64,000 nt of DNA from positions 40,269-104,268 of the forward strand of contig NZ_JABAEX010000009.1 in assembly GCF_012843315.1 (NCBI RefSeq), read 5' to 3'. Below are positions 30,659 through 43,763 of the stretch, piece by piece; within the stretch, counting starts at the first letter, position 1, and each line of letters opens with the position of its first letter. This DNA is from Streptococcus sp. WB01_FAA12 (GTDB lineage: Bacteria; Bacillota; Bacilli; Lactobacillales; Streptococcaceae). Position numbers and translations under genes: made by a program. The notes under the pieces were generated by a model that worked only from the letters and a program-made list of their open reading frames with translations, did not search any database and was not told where the DNA came from.

Positions 30659-30695
30659 AAAATCCCATCTCGAATTATAGACGAGATGGGATTTT
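30659..30695. terminator. Strong bidirectional terminator
   Basis: AAAATCCCATCTCG and CGAGATGGGATTTT, perfect 14-base arms with a 9-base loop, between convergent genes. Confidence 0.9.
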
Positions 30696-30743
30696 GTCTG
30701 CTGAGGAAAGTGGCTAGTAGCTACCACTGACTTTCCTCTCTTT

Positions 30744-32985
<2,242 letters not shown>

Positions 32986-33057
32986 TCTCAGTCCTCATTT
33001 TAAAACTTTCCTCGGTTGATCAAGTTACCAAACTTTTAATAACTAATTTACCCCATT

Positions 33058-33501
33058 CTAAACCTCATTTTCCTTCTCTTTCAGATTGTCCAAAATGCGT
33101 TCCTGATAACTTTCAAACTGGCGAATTTCTTCCTCTGAGAAGCCTTTATAAAAAATCGCATCTAATTTTTGACTGACACGACTGCCAACTTCTTTCTGAG
33201 ACCAACCACGCTCCGTCAACTTGACATATTTTTTTCTCTTATCTATTCCACAGGGGCTGATGATGACCAGGTTTTGCTCTTCAAGTTTCTTAATCATGCT
33301 TGTTAGTGTATTGTTGGCAAGACCAGTCGCCAGCGCAATATCTGTGGCCGTAGCGCATCCTGTCTCACTATTCCATAAAACAGTGAGAATCTTGCCCTGT
33401 TCACTCCGATAAAGGGCTTCAGGATCCTGATTCAGTAACTTTTGAAAAATCCGCCCATTCAACAAACGAATATGATGGGCTACTAAATGACTATCTTTCA
33501 T
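33058..33501 (-). CDS. MarR-family transcriptional regulator
   Basis: 147 residues, winged helix with ATDIALATGLANNTLTSMIK KLEEQNLVI (split) and the wing DKRKKYVKLTERG. Lies 72 bases upstream of proV in the same direction, so it may control the transporter. The ligand is unknown. Confidence 0.88.
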   Translation of the reverse strand: MKDSHLVAHHIRLLNGRIFQKLLNQDPEALYRSEQGKILTVLWNSETGCATATDIALATGLANNTLTSMIKKLEEQNLVIISPCGIDKRKKYVKLTERGWSQKEVGSRVSQKLDAIFYKGFSEEEIRQFESYQERILDNLKEKENEV

Positions 33502-33599
33502 GACTTCTCCAATTTATTTCTATATCGAATTATATTCCATTGTAATACTTATCATTCCATCTGTCAACTATTTCGATTTAGAAATAATTTCCACCAAAC

Positions 33600-33642
33600 A
33601 AAAAAAGACCTCCTACCTAAAGTAGAAGATCTCTAATCTTGA
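33600..33642 (-). terminator. Terminator of the membrane polymerase-like gene
   Basis: Minus-strand AGATCTTCTAC-TTTAG-GTAGGAGGTCT (mismatches tolerated), then TTTTTTTG. Confidence 0.7.
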
Positions 33643-33647
33643 TCAAC

Positions 33648-34841
33648 TTAATCTGTCATTTCGGATACCAGTGTTCGATGTTCCAGTGGTAGACTGCACA
33701 TAACCAGCAAGAAGATGAATCCTGACTGAACCCAGAAGAGAGCCAAGTCAAAAATCCCATGTACAGCGACTACTGTAAGGAAAGAGAGATAAAGACCGAT
33801 AATTGGTCGTTTACCAGACTCCTGACTCATATCCATCATCATGTGAACCGGGATAACAGAAGAAATGGATAGGAGAATGGTTCCAATCAAACCATAACTC
33901 AAAATAGTATCAATGTAAAGACTATGCGCGTGTTCGTGGTAGGGTGCATGGATTCTCGGATAGGAATTCATATAGGTCAGTGGACCCTCACCCCAGATCG
34001 GATTTTGTTTAAACAAAGTCATACCCGCATTCCAGATTGAAACACGCTCCTCCATTGAAGAATCTAGTGTTCCCATACGGACACCCAAATCGCTTGAGAA
34101 GAGGAAACAAAGGCCAATCCCGAAAACTCCAATACTGAGCCAGAAGGCACGCCAGTTTTTAATGGTTGTAAAGAGATAAATGATGGCACCAGCGATGATG
34201 GCAGGAAATGCTGTTCTATTTTGCGTAAAATTCAAACCAAATAGATTCACAAAACCTGCTAGCACACAAAAGACTTTCAACCATCTTAGCTTCGTCGTTG
34301 TATAGAGATAAAAGGCAATCATGATACAGAAGCAACAAATGATCCCATAGTAGTTAGGATTAAAGAAGGTCACCTCTGCACGGTTCTGGTGCCATACTTG
34401 CATATTGGGCGAAAGAAAGGCATAATTAAATTTCTTTACAATTTGGAAATGCTCCAAAGTAGCAAAAACAGCAGAGAGCACACTACCAAACAAGATTGTC
34501 TGCAGAATCAGTCGAAAGAAAGCATGTGTCAGACGTTTCTGGTAAAAACTAAAGAAAATAAGGAAGAGAAACATCAGTAAAGATGCAACCAATCCAAGCC
34601 AGTTCTTGGCGACGATGGAGATGATACTACTGTAGGCAATAAAAAAGAGAAGTACAGGATGTTTGGCCAATCCTTTGATAATCCCCTTCATCTCCCCAGT
34701 AATAAGTAAACCTATCAAATATAAAGCAAAGAGTGCTAAGAACAAATAAAAAGGTAAAAAGATACTCATGATCATCAGATACAAAAAGAAATCTTTTCTC
34801 GAAAGCCCTCTTATCTTATCCAGTAATCCAATTGATTTCAA
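33648..34841 (-). CDS. O-antigen ligase/polymerase-like membrane protein (Wzy_C family)
   Basis: About 397 residues and about 11 membrane helices. The large outer loop and following helix carry WGEGPLTYMNSYPRIHAPYH EHAHSLYIDTILSYGLIG (split), the conserved E-G and H-N/H-S pattern of the WaaL/Wzy family. It may polymerise or ligate a surface polysaccharide. The frame is open to 34949, but an extended -10 element (TGGTAGAAT) lies at about 34902-34910, inside that frame. I therefore prefer the TTG at 34841, preceded by AGAAAGGATCCGTT, giving MKSIGLLDKIRGLSRKDF. No glycosyltransferases are adjacent. Confidence 0.8.
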   Translation of the reverse strand: MKSIGLLDKIRGLSRKDFFLYLMIMSIFLPFYLFLALFALYLIGLLITGEMKGIIKGLAKHPVLLFFIAYSSIISIVAKNWLGLVASLLMFLFLIFFSFYQKRLTHAFFRLILQTILFGSVLSAVFATLEHFQIVKKFNYAFLSPNMQVWHQNRAEVTFFNPNYYGIICCFCIMIAFYLYTTTKLRWLKVFCVLAGFVNLFGLNFTQNRTAFPAIIAGAIIYLFTTIKNWRAFWLSIGVFGIGLCFLFSSDLGVRMGTLDSSMEERVSIWNAGMTLFKQNPIWGEGPLTYMNSYPRIHAPYHEHAHSLYIDTILSYGLIGTILLSISSVIPVHMMMDMSQESGKRPIIGLYLSFLTVVAVHGIFDLALFWVQSGFIFLLVMCSLPLEHRTLVSEMTD

Positions 34842-34972
34842 AACGGATCCTTTCTGTTCTGGATTTCTCCAGAAGATAAATGCTAAACTATCTTTATATT
34901 CTACCATTTTTTCCGTCATTTGGGAACAATGAACACGTTTTCGCCACAAAAAACTCTTTCATTAATATAGCA

Positions 34973-36415
34973 CTAGAACTGAATTTTGCTGCCATTTTCC
35001 AAAACGTGATAGGTCTGACTTTGCAAATCAATTTCTGCTACTGCTGTTACGGACTTGTCTTTATTTTGACGTTTGATTACAATGCTGTGAGCTGTTGGTG
35101 TTTCTATCTCAATAGTCCCTTCTAGGTCAAAGGCCTCTGATCGATTACGGAAAGAAAATAGATTGAGAAGAGACTTCACCACAGGACGTTGAACTTCTTC
35201 TGCTATTTCCTCATTGCTATAGTAATGACGATTAATATTTCGACCTTCTTTGGTTTCTTCTAATAATTTCAAGTCATTTTTTCCTGCTAATAGACCCACA
35301 TAGTAAACCTGAGGAATACCTGGAGCAAAAGCTTGAATCAGACGAGCGAGGAAGTACTTGACATCATCATCTCCAAGCGCAGAATAGTAGGTTGAATTGA
35401 TTTGGTAGATATCTAGATTGTTATACTCTGCACTAGAGTACTTACGTTTGACATTCGCTCCAACCTTATAGAGTTCATTTGAAGCATAGTCAATTTCCTC
35501 ATCGGTCAGGATATCTTTGACATCCACCACTCCAATCCCATCATGAGTATCTAGTGTCGTAAATTGCTTCATCGGGCTCATCTTTAACCACTTAGCCAAA
35601 CGCTCTGTTCTGGAACTGTAAAGAGTATAAAGGGTCACCATTGGAAGGGCAAAATCGTAAACATAGTAATCATGGTCCGCTATTTTAAACTGAATCGAAT
35701 AGTGTTCATGAATCTCAGGTAGGAGCTCTGCACCGTACTCAGCTGCTATATCTCGAACTTTGTCCAATAAATTCCAAATATCTGGTTCCACAAAGAAATC
35801 ATTGGTATCCAATTTCTTCACTGCATAAGCAAAGGCATCTAGACGAATCAAATCACAACCATTACTTGCCAGGTGCTGAATGGTCTTACGGATGAATGCC
35901 ATCGTTACTTCTTTGGTCACATCAAGATCAATTTGCTCCTCACCAAAAGTATTCCACAAATGTTCTACTGAACCATCTGCAAAAAGAATCTCTTGCTTTG
36001 GTGCACGATCCTTACGCTTGTAAATTAAATCTACATCAGCTTGTGTCGGACGATTTTCTGGCCAAAACTTGTCCCAGTTTAAAAAGAGATCTTTAAATTC
36101 ACTGGCTTCATGTTTTTCTTGATAGTCCTTATAGTACTTAGATTGACGAGAAATATGGTTAATCATAAAGTCAAACATAAGATAATATTTCTCGCCTAAA
36201 CTCTTAACATCCTCCCAATCACCAAACGCTGGATCCACTTCATCATAGTCGACTGGTGCAAATCCACGATCACCTGTTGATGGGAAAAATGGTAGAAGGT
36301 GAACTCCCCCAATAGCATCGCCAAAATGTTCTTCCAAATTCTCATACAGGTCTTTAAGGTTATTTCCAAGACTATCTGAGTAAGTAATCAACATAGTTTT
36401 ATTTTGAATGGTCAT
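34973..36415 (-). CDS. gtfA: Sucrose phosphorylase, GH13
   Basis: 480 residues. Cleaves sucrose with phosphate to glucose-1-phosphate and fructose. GH13 features: [20 protein letters not shown], nucleophile region [14 protein letters not shown], acid/base [10 protein letters not shown], and [12 protein letters not shown]. Last gene of the raf operon; sucrose is released from raffinose by Aga. The ATG at 36415 has AAAAGGAGAACATTT upstream. Confidence 0.95.
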   Translation of the reverse strand: MTIQNKTMLITYSDSLGNNLKDLYENLEEHFGDAIGGVHLLPFFPSTGDRGFAPVDYDEVDPAFGDWEDVKSLGEKYYLMFDFMINHISRQSKYYKDYQEKHEASEFKDLFLNWDKFWPENRPTQADVDLIYKRKDRAPKQEILFADGSVEHLWNTFGEEQIDLDVTKEVTMAFIRKTIQHLASNGCDLIRLDAFAYAVKKLDTNDFFVEPDIWNLLDKVRDIAAEYGAELLPEIHEHYSIQFKIADHDYYVYDFALPMVTLYTLYSSRTERLAKWLKMSPMKQFTTLDTHDGIGVVDVKDILTDEEIDYASNELYKVGANVKRKYSSAEYNNLDIYQINSTYYSALGDDDVKYFLARLIQAFAPGIPQVYYVGLLAGKNDLKLLEETKEGRNINRHYYSNEEIAEEVQRPVVKSLLNLFSFRNRSEAFDLEGTIEIETPTAHSIVIKRQNKDKSVTAVAEIDLQSQTYHVLENGSKIQF

Positions 36416-36438
36416 AAATGTTCTCCTTTTTCTGATGA

Positions 36439-36464
36439 AAGCCAAGTCTCATATGACCTGGCTT
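36439..36464. promoter_or_regulatory. Hairpin between rafG and gtfA
   Basis: AAGCCAAGTC and GACCTGGCTT with a 6-base loop. There is no good T-run on the minus strand. It may stabilise the upstream transcript or reduce gtfA expression. The remaining ~150 bases up to rafG show nothing I can name. Confidence 0.4.
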
Positions 36465-36615
36465 CGTAAATAAAAGATATTTTTAGATTTTTGTTCACAT
36501 TGAACTCGTACTAAACTGCAAGCAACTAAGTACGACTTTCTTGTTTTCTACATAGAATTGTCAATAAGCTAAACCGTTCATCTGTGTATGGAATTATAGA
36601 TTCCCTAAGCACTTC

Positions 36616-37449
36616 TTACTTCACTGCTCCGTTACTCATTCCTGAAATGATATGTTTTTGGAAGATGAGATAGACAATGGTTATCGTTACAATTCCCACA
36701 ATATAAGATGCAAAACTTGGGCCATAGTCATTGAAGTACTGACCTTGGTAGTTGTACTGGAAGAGAGGTAAAGTCCACATCTTGGAATCCTTATTCAGAA
36801 TCAAGAGTGGCAACATAAAGTCATTCCAGAACCAGAGAGCATTGATAATCAAAGTTGTCGCATGCATGGGCTTCAACATTGGAAAAATGATTCGACGATA
36901 AATTGTAAAACGATCAGCCCCATCGATTTCCGCAGCTTCATCCAAACTATCTGGTACACTGATTTTTATATAACCGACATACAAGAAGAGAGTCTGTGGA
37001 ATAGCATAAGTTAGGTAGAGTATTACTAGCCCCCACATATTTGCTAGACCTAGTTTACTCATCATAACTGTGATGGGAATCATAATCACCTGAAATGGAA
37101 CAAATATCCCTAAGATCAAGAGCGAATACATAATTGCAAAGGCTTTTTTCTTGGACATATTTCGAGCAATGGAATAAGCTGCAGCTGGTATAAAGAAAGC
37201 TACTACAATCAATGATAACACCGTAATAACAGCTGAATTCCAGAAATAGCCTCCAATCCCATCCGAAATCAAGCGTTCATAATTACTTAATGTAAAAGGA
37301 TTAGGCAAACTAAAGAAATGATTCATGATATCCTTAGTTGTTTTGAAAGAACTAAATACTGTTACCAACAAAGGAACAAGTATAAGAATACCACCGACTA
37401 TCAAGAGGACATATTTCCAAAACTGATTCAATTTTTCTTCTTTTTTCAT
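36616..37449 (-). CDS. rafG: Raffinose ABC transporter permease RafG (MsmG-like)
   Basis: 277 residues, six helices, MalG-type inner-membrane permease. The EAA loop is DEAAEIDGADRFTIYRRIIF PMLKP (split). The ATG at 37449 has AGAGGAG upstream; the open frame to 37518 overlaps the end of rafF and is rejected. Works with RafE and RafF; no ATPase is encoded here, so it probably uses the shared MsmK ATPase from elsewhere. Confidence 0.92.
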   Translation of the reverse strand: MKKEEKLNQFWKYVLLIVGGILILVPLLVTVFSSFKTTKDIMNHFFSLPNPFTLSNYERLISDGIGGYFWNSAVITVLSLIVVAFFIPAAAYSIARNMSKKKAFAIMYSLLILGIFVPFQVIMIPITVMMSKLGLANMWGLVILYLTYAIPQTLFLYVGYIKISVPDSLDEAAEIDGADRFTIYRRIIFPMLKPMHATTLIINALWFWNDFMLPLLILNKDSKMWTLPLFQYNYQGQYFNDYGPSFASYIVGIVTITIVYLIFQKHIISGMSNGAVK

Positions 37450-37465
37450 GTGTAGGACTCCTCTA

Positions 37466-38338
37466 TTAGATTTCAAATTTCTTAGATAGCTTGATTTGGA
37501 TAAGAGAAACAATTCCAATAATTAAGAATAAAATCAAGGCAATTGCATTCGCATATCCATATTGATTACTCTTGAAGGCATAGTTGTAGACTAAAAGTCC
37601 AAGAGACGTTGTAGCATTATTTGGACCACCACTTGTCAATGCAAAAATCTGGTCAAAGGCTGTCAAACCGGACTTAAGAGCCAGAATAAAAACTATAGAA
37701 ATCGTTGGCAATAAATAGGGCAATTCAATCTTCCAAAAAGTTTGTTTACTTGTTGCACCATCAATTGATGCAGCCTCTAAAATATCATTTGGAATACTCT
37801 GAAGACCAGCAAGAAAGAGAATAATTGGCATTGCTACTCCTTGCCATAGAAGAACAAAAATAGTTGCCACTACCGCTCCGACAGGTGTTCCTAATAGACT
37901 CTCTTGTAAAAAACCAATCCCTAAAATTCTTCCAATCGTTGGAAGACCATAGTTGAAGAATTGTTTAAAAATCAAAGAAACTGTCAAACCAGATAAAACA
38001 GCTGGGAAAAAGAACCAAGCTCTAAAGAAGGTCTGCCCCTTCATCTTAGAATTTAAGGCTCGTGCCACAACCATCCCAATCGTGATCTCTCCAATAATCA
38101 ATGCCAGAGTTAAAATCAAAGTAAAGGCTATAGCTGTGAAGAATTTCCCATCAATCATCAGCAATTTGTAGTTATTCAAACCAACAAATTTGTAATTATA
38201 GGTCAATCCAGTCCAGTTAGTAAAACTATAGAAAGCACCTTGCACCATCGGAAAGTAAAAGAAGACAGCTTGTAAAGCAAGCGGGATGAGCAAAAAAGTC
38301 CAACCCCAGTATTTATTTAAAAATTTTCGAATAGCCAT
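37466..38338 (-). CDS. rafF: Raffinose ABC transporter permease RafF (MsmF-like)
   Basis: 290 residues, MalF-type permease. The EAA loop LEAASIDGATSKQTFWKIEL PYLLP (split) faces the ATPase. N-terminal WTFLLIPLALQAVFFYFPM begins the first helix. Between rafE and rafG in the operon. Confidence 0.93.
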   Translation of the reverse strand: MAIRKFLNKYWGWTFLLIPLALQAVFFYFPMVQGAFYSFTNWTGLTYNYKFVGLNNYKLLMIDGKFFTAIAFTLILTLALIIGEITIGMVVARALNSKMKGQTFFRAWFFFPAVLSGLTVSLIFKQFFNYGLPTIGRILGIGFLQESLLGTPVGAVVATIFVLLWQGVAMPIILFLAGLQSIPNDILEAASIDGATSKQTFWKIELPYLLPTISIVFILALKSGLTAFDQIFALTSGGPNNATTSLGLLVYNYAFKSNQYGYANAIALILFLIIGIVSLIQIKLSKKFEI

Positions 38339-38356
38339 ATCATCTTAACTCCTATT

Positions 38357-39607
38357 CTAGTCCAAATCTGCCTTCATTGGATTAAAGAAAGCATTGAGAT
38401 TGTTTGCCATATTTTTCAGATTTTTATCCATCAAGTAACCCGCACTTAGATTAAAAAAATCTTCTTCAGAATTCCAGTGTTGGCCCAACCAAACATAATG
38501 TTTGTCAGTAAATGCCAGTTTAGAAATCTCTGTAAGCGCTGAGTCTTCTTTTTCCTGTATGCCTTTTACAGCAACTGGTGATCCATCTACATCATAATAT
38601 GACTGCATAGCTTTTGGACTAGTCATATAGCTGATAAATTCTTCGGTTTCTTTCGGATGTTTAGTAGTAGCCGAAGTTGATAATGCCATGTCCCCTGCAC
38701 CAACAGTAACTTCTTTTCCTACTTGTTCTCCTGGGAAGGCAAACATCCCCACCTCAAATTTTGGATCCTGTTGATTAATTGCCGCTAATGCCCACGATCC
38801 TTGTGGCATCATCAAAGCTGTTTCACTCGAAAATGCTACCACCGCATCATTATAAGAAGCACCACGCCAACCATCTTGAGCATTATCTGCCAATAAATCT
38901 AGTCGTTCTGCATCGGCTTTTAAAATAGCATCATCTGCAGAGATAGCGTTCGGTTTTGAAAAGCGAAGATAGTTATTAGCTGCGTCTCCACTGCCTGTAA
39001 GGGTAATGAGAGAAAGTTGGTGGTAACCATTTAATGTCCAGCCTTCATTGCCTGCAACTGCAAACGGAGAATGCCCACTATCTTTTATCTTTTTAACAAT
39101 CTCTTGAAACTCTTTAAAAGTCTTCGGTTCCTCAAGTCCTAATTCTTTGAACTTCGTTTTATTGTAATAGATTCCATAAAGGTTAGCCGTTAAAGGCACA
39201 CTATAAACCTTGTTATTGATTGCATACTTTTCAGCATAGTCGTTCTTGATGTTCTCAAGATAAGATTTCCCTGTCATATCTGCAAAATAACCTGCTTTTG
39301 CCCACTCCTGAAAATCCATATTTTGAGGATAGATATTAATAATATCTGGAACATCTCCTGATAAAATCCGAGTTTTCAGAACAATTCCAGCTGCGGGTAC
39401 TGTAGTCAGCTTCACATCAATTTTAGGGTGTTCCTTTTCAAAATCATCCACTATCCTTTGCAAGGTATCCGCCATCTCGGTCTTCTGGTTAAAAAACTCA
39501 ATCGTTACCTTGCCATCAGTTGACTCCTCTTGGCTACTGCAAGCTGACAGTCCCAAAAGGCAGAGTCCTGTAGTAGCAATTAAGCTCATCTTTTTATACC
39601 ATCTCAT
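38357..39607 (-). CDS. rafE: Raffinose ABC transporter substrate-binding lipoprotein RafE (MsmE-like)
   Basis: 416 residues. Signal peptide with lipobox LLGLSACSS (lipidated Cys23). Family 1 extracellular solute-binding protein (for example KVTIEFFNQKTEMADTLQRI VDDFEKEHP, split). Binds raffinose-family sugars at the cell surface. Confidence 0.94.
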   Translation of the reverse strand: MRWYKKMSLIATTGLCLLGLSACSSQEESTDGKVTIEFFNQKTEMADTLQRIVDDFEKEHPKIDVKLTTVPAAGIVLKTRILSGDVPDIINIYPQNMDFQEWAKAGYFADMTGKSYLENIKNDYAEKYAINNKVYSVPLTANLYGIYYNKTKFKELGLEEPKTFKEFQEIVKKIKDSGHSPFAVAGNEGWTLNGYHQLSLITLTGSGDAANNYLRFSKPNAISADDAILKADAERLDLLADNAQDGWRGASYNDAVVAFSSETALMMPQGSWALAAINQQDPKFEVGMFAFPGEQVGKEVTVGAGDMALSTSATTKHPKETEEFISYMTSPKAMQSYYDVDGSPVAVKGIQEKEDSALTEISKLAFTDKHYVWLGQHWNSEEDFFNLSAGYLMDKNLKNMANNLNAFFNPMKADLD

Positions 39608-39619
39608 GATTTTATCTCC

Positions 39620-41782
39620 TTATCTTCTAATGAAATGTAACTGCCTGCTGAGATAATCTCCCTGCGGAAGCTCCATAGTAATACCCGCATACATGAGTTC
39701 TGCACCTGAGTAAACTACACCATTTTCCTGTAATTCATACCGTCCCTCTTCATCCAAATCTTTTAACTTTAAAGTTGTTTCCATTGTTTCCACAACTGAT
39801 AAGACTCGGACGTAGGTTACAATCGTTTGATTTCCATAGTTAAATTGTACAGCTGCTTCATTGGATTCAGCATCTGGATTGATTAACCTATACTGGTTTC
39901 CCAACTGGACTACTGGTCGCAATTCTTTATACAAGTTCACCTGATTAGCAATCTCAGCCCTCTCTTCATCTGATAAACTTGTCAAATCAAGCTCATAGCC
40001 CAGATTTCCCATCATTGCCACATGACCACGAGTTTCCAATGGTGTCATTCGTTCCATCTGATGATTTGGTACTGCTGACACATGAGCTCCCATGGAAATG
40101 GTTGGATAGAGATAGGATGAGCCGTATTGAATTGGTAAACGTGCTATGGCATCAGTATTATCACTAGCCCAGACTTGTGGGAAATAGCGCATCATACCAA
40201 GATCATTTCTGCCACCACCACCAGAGCAGGACTCAAAGAGAATATGGCTGTGCTTCTCTGTCAGATAAGAAACTAGTGCGTAAAGTCCCAACATATACTG
40301 ATGAGACTGCATCTGTGTCTCTAGATAGTTCGAACCATTCCCCAGATTAGTAATATTACGATTCATATCCCATTTGATGTAGTCAATTTTATGATGAGAG
40401 AGGAGTTCATATAAAACATTTTTCAAGTATTCTACTACCTGAGAATTCGCAAGATTAAGTACTAATTGATTTCTAGAATAGGTATGCTCATATCCTAGAA
40501 CCTGAATAGCCCAGTCAGGATGTTTACGATACAAATCACTATCAACAGAAATCATTTCAGGTTCTAACCAAAGCCCAAACTGCAAACCTCTTTCATGGAT
40601 AGCTGAAATCAGACTTTCTAGGCTTCCACCCAGTTTTTTCTCATTAACAACCCAATCACCTAAAGCACGATTATCATCAAAGCGATTGCCAAACCACCCA
40701 TCATCTAATACAAAAAGTTCAATTCCAACTTTCTTAGCCTCATCTGCCAACTCTAACAGTTTTTCTCTCTGAAAGTCAAAGTAAGTTGCTTCCCAGTTAT
40801 TGATTAGAATTGGACGTTCTTTTTTAGAAAACTGACTTGGCATAATGTGCTTAAGTACAAAATTTTGACTTTCATGGCTAATACCAGTTAATCCTTGATC
40901 TGAAAAGGTCACTAAAGCTACCGGTGTTTCAAAATTTTCCTCAGGATTTAACTTCCAAGAAAAGTTTTCCGGGTTAATGCCAATAGCCACCCGAACTTCA
41001 TTCAATTGATTCTTTTGAACAAAAGCTTCAAAGTTTCCACTATACAGTAGTTGCAGGGCAAACACATTTCCAGCATCCTCTGTGACTCCTTGATCACATA
41101 ATAGAAGAGCTGGTGTTTGAGCATGACCAGAAGCACCACGGTTCGAACTAATTGAAAAGATTCCTTGTTCTACCTGTTGACGTCGGACAGTCTTTTCACG
41201 AGCATAAGCTCCCTGTAAAGTCACTATTTCGTAAGCTGCAGCAGGAAAATCAGCCATAAAAGAAAAGTCCTTATGGATGACAACTTCCTGATTACTATTA
41301 TTTTCCAATTTGCTGTAGCTAGCAATTGTCGCATCATTATCAAAAGCAGTATAATACAAAGTAAGACTAAGTTGAGCCTTAGAATCTTTTAAAATCAAGG
41401 CAAGAGTCTCTGTATCGTCCATGCTGTGTGGAGAAGGTAAACCCTGTGGACCATTCTGACCTTTTAAAATCCTTGCTTCTACAAATCGAAAGTCCGTTAC
41501 TTCAGTTGCATTGTGCTGAACCTGTAAGGTTGGTCTTCTAAAGTCACCCAAACCATGTTGTCCAAAAATCTGACGTTGCGTATCCAAACTAAAGGTTCGA
41601 TTAGTAGCTGTTGGATTACCTGAAAAAGCATGATCGCGTTCATAAACACTATTGGCACCATTATAGTTCTTAATAGTCTTTCCTAAATGTTTTAATAACA
41701 AGAACCCGTCCCTATTTTCAATAATCAAACTTAGACCTTTACTCTCAACGTAAAATAGATTATTCTCTATTCGAACTCCCAT
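39620..41782 (-). CDS. aga: Alpha-galactosidase, GH36
   Basis: 720 residues. The nucleophile aspartate is in [15 protein letters not shown] (about 480) and the acid/base region is [20 protein letters not shown]. Removes galactose from raffinose or melibiose; the product sucrose feeds GtfA. The ATG at 41782 has GAAGAGGTGAAATAT upstream; the frame to 41821 has no ribosome site. First gene of aga-rafEFG-gtfA. Galactose released can enter the galK-galT pathway encoded in this same window. Confidence 0.95.
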   Translation of the reverse strand: MGVRIENNLFYVESKGLSLIIENRDGFLLLKHLGKTIKNYNGANSVYERDHAFSGNPTATNRTFSLDTQRQIFGQHGLGDFRRPTLQVQHNATEVTDFRFVEARILKGQNGPQGLPSPHSMDDTETLALILKDSKAQLSLTLYYTAFDNDATIASYSKLENNSNQEVVIHKDFSFMADFPAAAYEIVTLQGAYAREKTVRRQQVEQGIFSISSNRGASGHAQTPALLLCDQGVTEDAGNVFALQLLYSGNFEAFVQKNQLNEVRVAIGINPENFSWKLNPEENFETPVALVTFSDQGLTGISHESQNFVLKHIMPSQFSKKERPILINNWEATYFDFQREKLLELADEAKKVGIELFVLDDGWFGNRFDDNRALGDWVVNEKKLGGSLESLISAIHERGLQFGLWLEPEMISVDSDLYRKHPDWAIQVLGYEHTYSRNQLVLNLANSQVVEYLKNVLYELLSHHKIDYIKWDMNRNITNLGNGSNYLETQMQSHQYMLGLYALVSYLTEKHSHILFESCSGGGGRNDLGMMRYFPQVWASDNTDAIARLPIQYGSSYLYPTISMGAHVSAVPNHQMERMTPLETRGHVAMMGNLGYELDLTSLSDEERAEIANQVNLYKELRPVVQLGNQYRLINPDAESNEAAVQFNYGNQTIVTYVRVLSVVETMETTLKLKDLDEEGRYELQENGVVYSGAELMYAGITMELPQGDYLSRQLHFIRR

Positions 41783-41821
41783 ATATTTCACCTCTTCGAT
41801 TTCTTGATAAAATTTTATCAC

Positions 41822-41837
41822 ATAAAAGCGCTTTCTA
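41822..41837. promoter_or_regulatory. CcpA (cre) site between aga and rafR
   Basis: ATAAAAGCGCTTTCTA fits the cre pattern with its central palindrome AAAGCGCTTT. Lies between the divergent starts and would repress the raffinose operon in glucose. Confidence 0.7.
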
Positions 41838-41889
41838 AAATAGAGAAATGTCTACAAAGTATGGTAAAATGTTAGGTAGGAGGTGGCAC

Positions 41890-42750
41890 ATGCTCGTTTT
41901 TTCAGAATACCAGACTGGAACAATTGATCTTTCGCTTAGCTTTTACGGTTATGAAGAATGTACGCCTAACTACTCTTTTGGCCCAGCTATTCGAGATACC
42001 TATGTACTACATTACATTACTAAAGGAAAAGGTCAATTCCATTATAAGGGTAAAATTGTTGATTTAAAGGCAGGAGATTTCTTTTTACTAAAACCAGATG
42101 AATTAACCTTCTATCAAGCAAATAGCCAGGATCCTTGGGCTTACTACTGGTTGGGGATTACTGGAGGGAGGGCACCTGACTATTTTGCTCTGTCTCAAAT
42201 TTCTGATCAATCCTACCTCATCCAATCAAAAAACTGTCATACACATACAACTGCAAAACTCGTTGATAGTATTGTCCGTTTCGCTCAGATAACAAAATCA
42301 AACGAACTAGCACAACTCCATATCATGGGGCAACTCCATGAACTAATGTTTCATCTAGGAACTATTGCTCCCAATCAGAAAAAAGAGAATATTTCATCAA
42401 CCCACCAACTCTATCTTGACTGCAAACGATTGATAGATAGTCACTACCCTCGATCACTCACCATTCAAGATTTAGCAAAAGAGCTATCGGTTCATAGAAG
42501 TTACTTAACTAGTGTGTTTAAAGAATTTCACCAACTCTCTCCAAAAGAATATTTGCTTTTCGTTCGAATGAATCGTGCGCAACAGTTACTAGAACATACC
42601 AACGAAACGATCAAAGTCATTGCATACTCCGTGGGTTTTTCAGATCCTCTTCATTTCTCAAAAGCCTACAAGCAGTTTTTTCATAAAACACCGAGTCAAA
42701 CTCGAAAAGAATTCTCTCACTCCCTCTTAGCTAGAAAGGAAAGTCAATGA
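41890..42750 (+). CDS. rafR: AraC-family activator of the raffinose operon (RafR/MsmR-like)
   Basis: 286 residues. The N-terminal cupin sensor (HYITKGKGQFHYKGKIVDLK) is followed by a C-terminal AraC double helix-turn-helix (LTIQDLAKELSVHRSYLTSV, then IKVIAYSVGFSDPLHFSKAY). The ATG at 41890 has TAGGAGGTGGCAC upstream. The open frame begins at 41848 but a -10-like TGGTAAAAT at 41862-41870 lies inside it, so the shorter start is chosen. Divergent from aga. Confidence 0.93.
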   Translation: MLVFSEYQTGTIDLSLSFYGYEECTPNYSFGPAIRDTYVLHYITKGKGQFHYKGKIVDLKAGDFFLLKPDELTFYQANSQDPWAYYWLGITGGRAPDYFALSQISDQSYLIQSKNCHTHTTAKLVDSIVRFAQITKSNELAQLHIMGQLHELMFHLGTIAPNQKKENISSTHQLYLDCKRLIDSHYPRSLTIQDLAKELSVHRSYLTSVFKEFHQLSPKEYLLFVRMNRAQQLLEHTNETIKVIAYSVGFSDPLHFSKAYKQFFHKTPSQTRKEFSHSLLARKESQ

Positions 42751-43685
42751 AATCACACCAACTAGTCTACCAAATATTAGCTAGAAAAAACGACTATGTT
42801 AGCGGAGAAAAAATTGCAGAAGAACTGTCGTTAAGTCGTACATCCATCTGGAAAGCAATCCAACGCCTCCAACAAGAGGGGCTCGTGATTGACAGTATCA
42901 AAAATAGAGGATACAAGCTTATTCAAGGCGATCTGATATTGCCTGATTTGATTCAAGATAAAACCAACTTAATCATTCTCTACAAACCTGAAACAAAATC
43001 TACTCAAACAGATGCAAAAGAAGGTATTGAAGGTGGAAGCCAGGGAAATAGTCTCTATCTTTCTACATGTCAAACAGCAGGTCGTGGTCGCTTTCAACGC
43101 CCTTACTACTCTCCTGCTCAGGGAGGTATTTATATGTCATTACATATTCAGCCAAATCTCGCCTATGACCAGCTTCCTGCCTACACATTACTTACAGCAG
43201 GTGCCATTTACAAAGCTATTAAAAACCTCACCTTGATTGACGTGGGTATCAAATGGGTAAATGATATCTACTTTAAAAATAAAAAAATAGCAGGTATCCT
43301 CACCGAAGCCATGACATCCGTGGAAACAGGCCTAGTAACAGACGTCATTATCGGCGTTGGAATCAACTTTGCCATCAGGGATTTTCCCAAAGAGATAAAA
43401 GAAAAAGCTGGAAGTCTCTTTACACCACCAGCTCCTATCACACGAAACGAACTAATCTCAGAAATTTGGCGTTGTTTCTACCAAACAGCACCCGAAGAAC
43501 TACTCTATCTTTATAAAGAACACTCTCTCGTCATAGGAAGAGAGGTCAGTTTTATCCAAGAACAGACTGAAAAAAAAGGAGTCGCCAAGGACATCTCCGA
43601 CAAAGGGCAACTCCTTATCCAGCTTGATGATCAGACAGAAATCTGGCTCCATAGTGGTGAAATCTCACTCACTAGCTGGACTTAA
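42747..43685 (+). CDS. birA: Bifunctional biotin-protein ligase/biotin repressor
   Basis: 312 residues. N-terminal HTH (SGEKIAEELSLSRTSIWKAI), then the ligase domain with STCQTAGRGRFQRPYYSPAQ (biotinyl-AMP loop GRGR) and IKWVNDIYFKNKKIAGILTE. Attaches biotin to acetyl-CoA carboxylase. It overlaps rafR by 4 bases, so co-transcribed with it despite an unrelated role. Confidence 0.94.
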   Translation: MKSHQLVYQILARKNDYVSGEKIAEELSLSRTSIWKAIQRLQQEGLVIDSIKNRGYKLIQGDLILPDLIQDKTNLIILYKPETKSTQTDAKEGIEGGSQGNSLYLSTCQTAGRGRFQRPYYSPAQGGIYMSLHIQPNLAYDQLPAYTLLTAGAIYKAIKNLTLIDVGIKWVNDIYFKNKKIAGILTEAMTSVETGLVTDVIIGVGINFAIRDFPKEIKEKAGSLFTPPAPITRNELISEIWRCFYQTAPEELLYLYKEHSLVIGREVSFIQEQTEKKGVAKDISDKGQLLIQLDDQTEIWLHSGEISLTSWT

Positions 43686-43690
43686 CAATG

Positions 43691-43725
43691 GCACTATATG
43701 CAACTAGCAACATATAGTGCTTTTT
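43691..43725 (+). terminator. Terminator of rafR-birA
   Basis: GCACTATATG / CATATAGTGC with 10-base loop, then TTTTT. Confidence 0.85.
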
Positions 43726-43763
43726 GAATGTAGAAAGCAACTGATATATAAATAGCTAGCTTC

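Noticed and set aside
36439..36464. True terminator between rafG and gtfA
   Set aside because: Stem is present but there is no T-run on the transcribed strand, so it is listed only as a hairpin.
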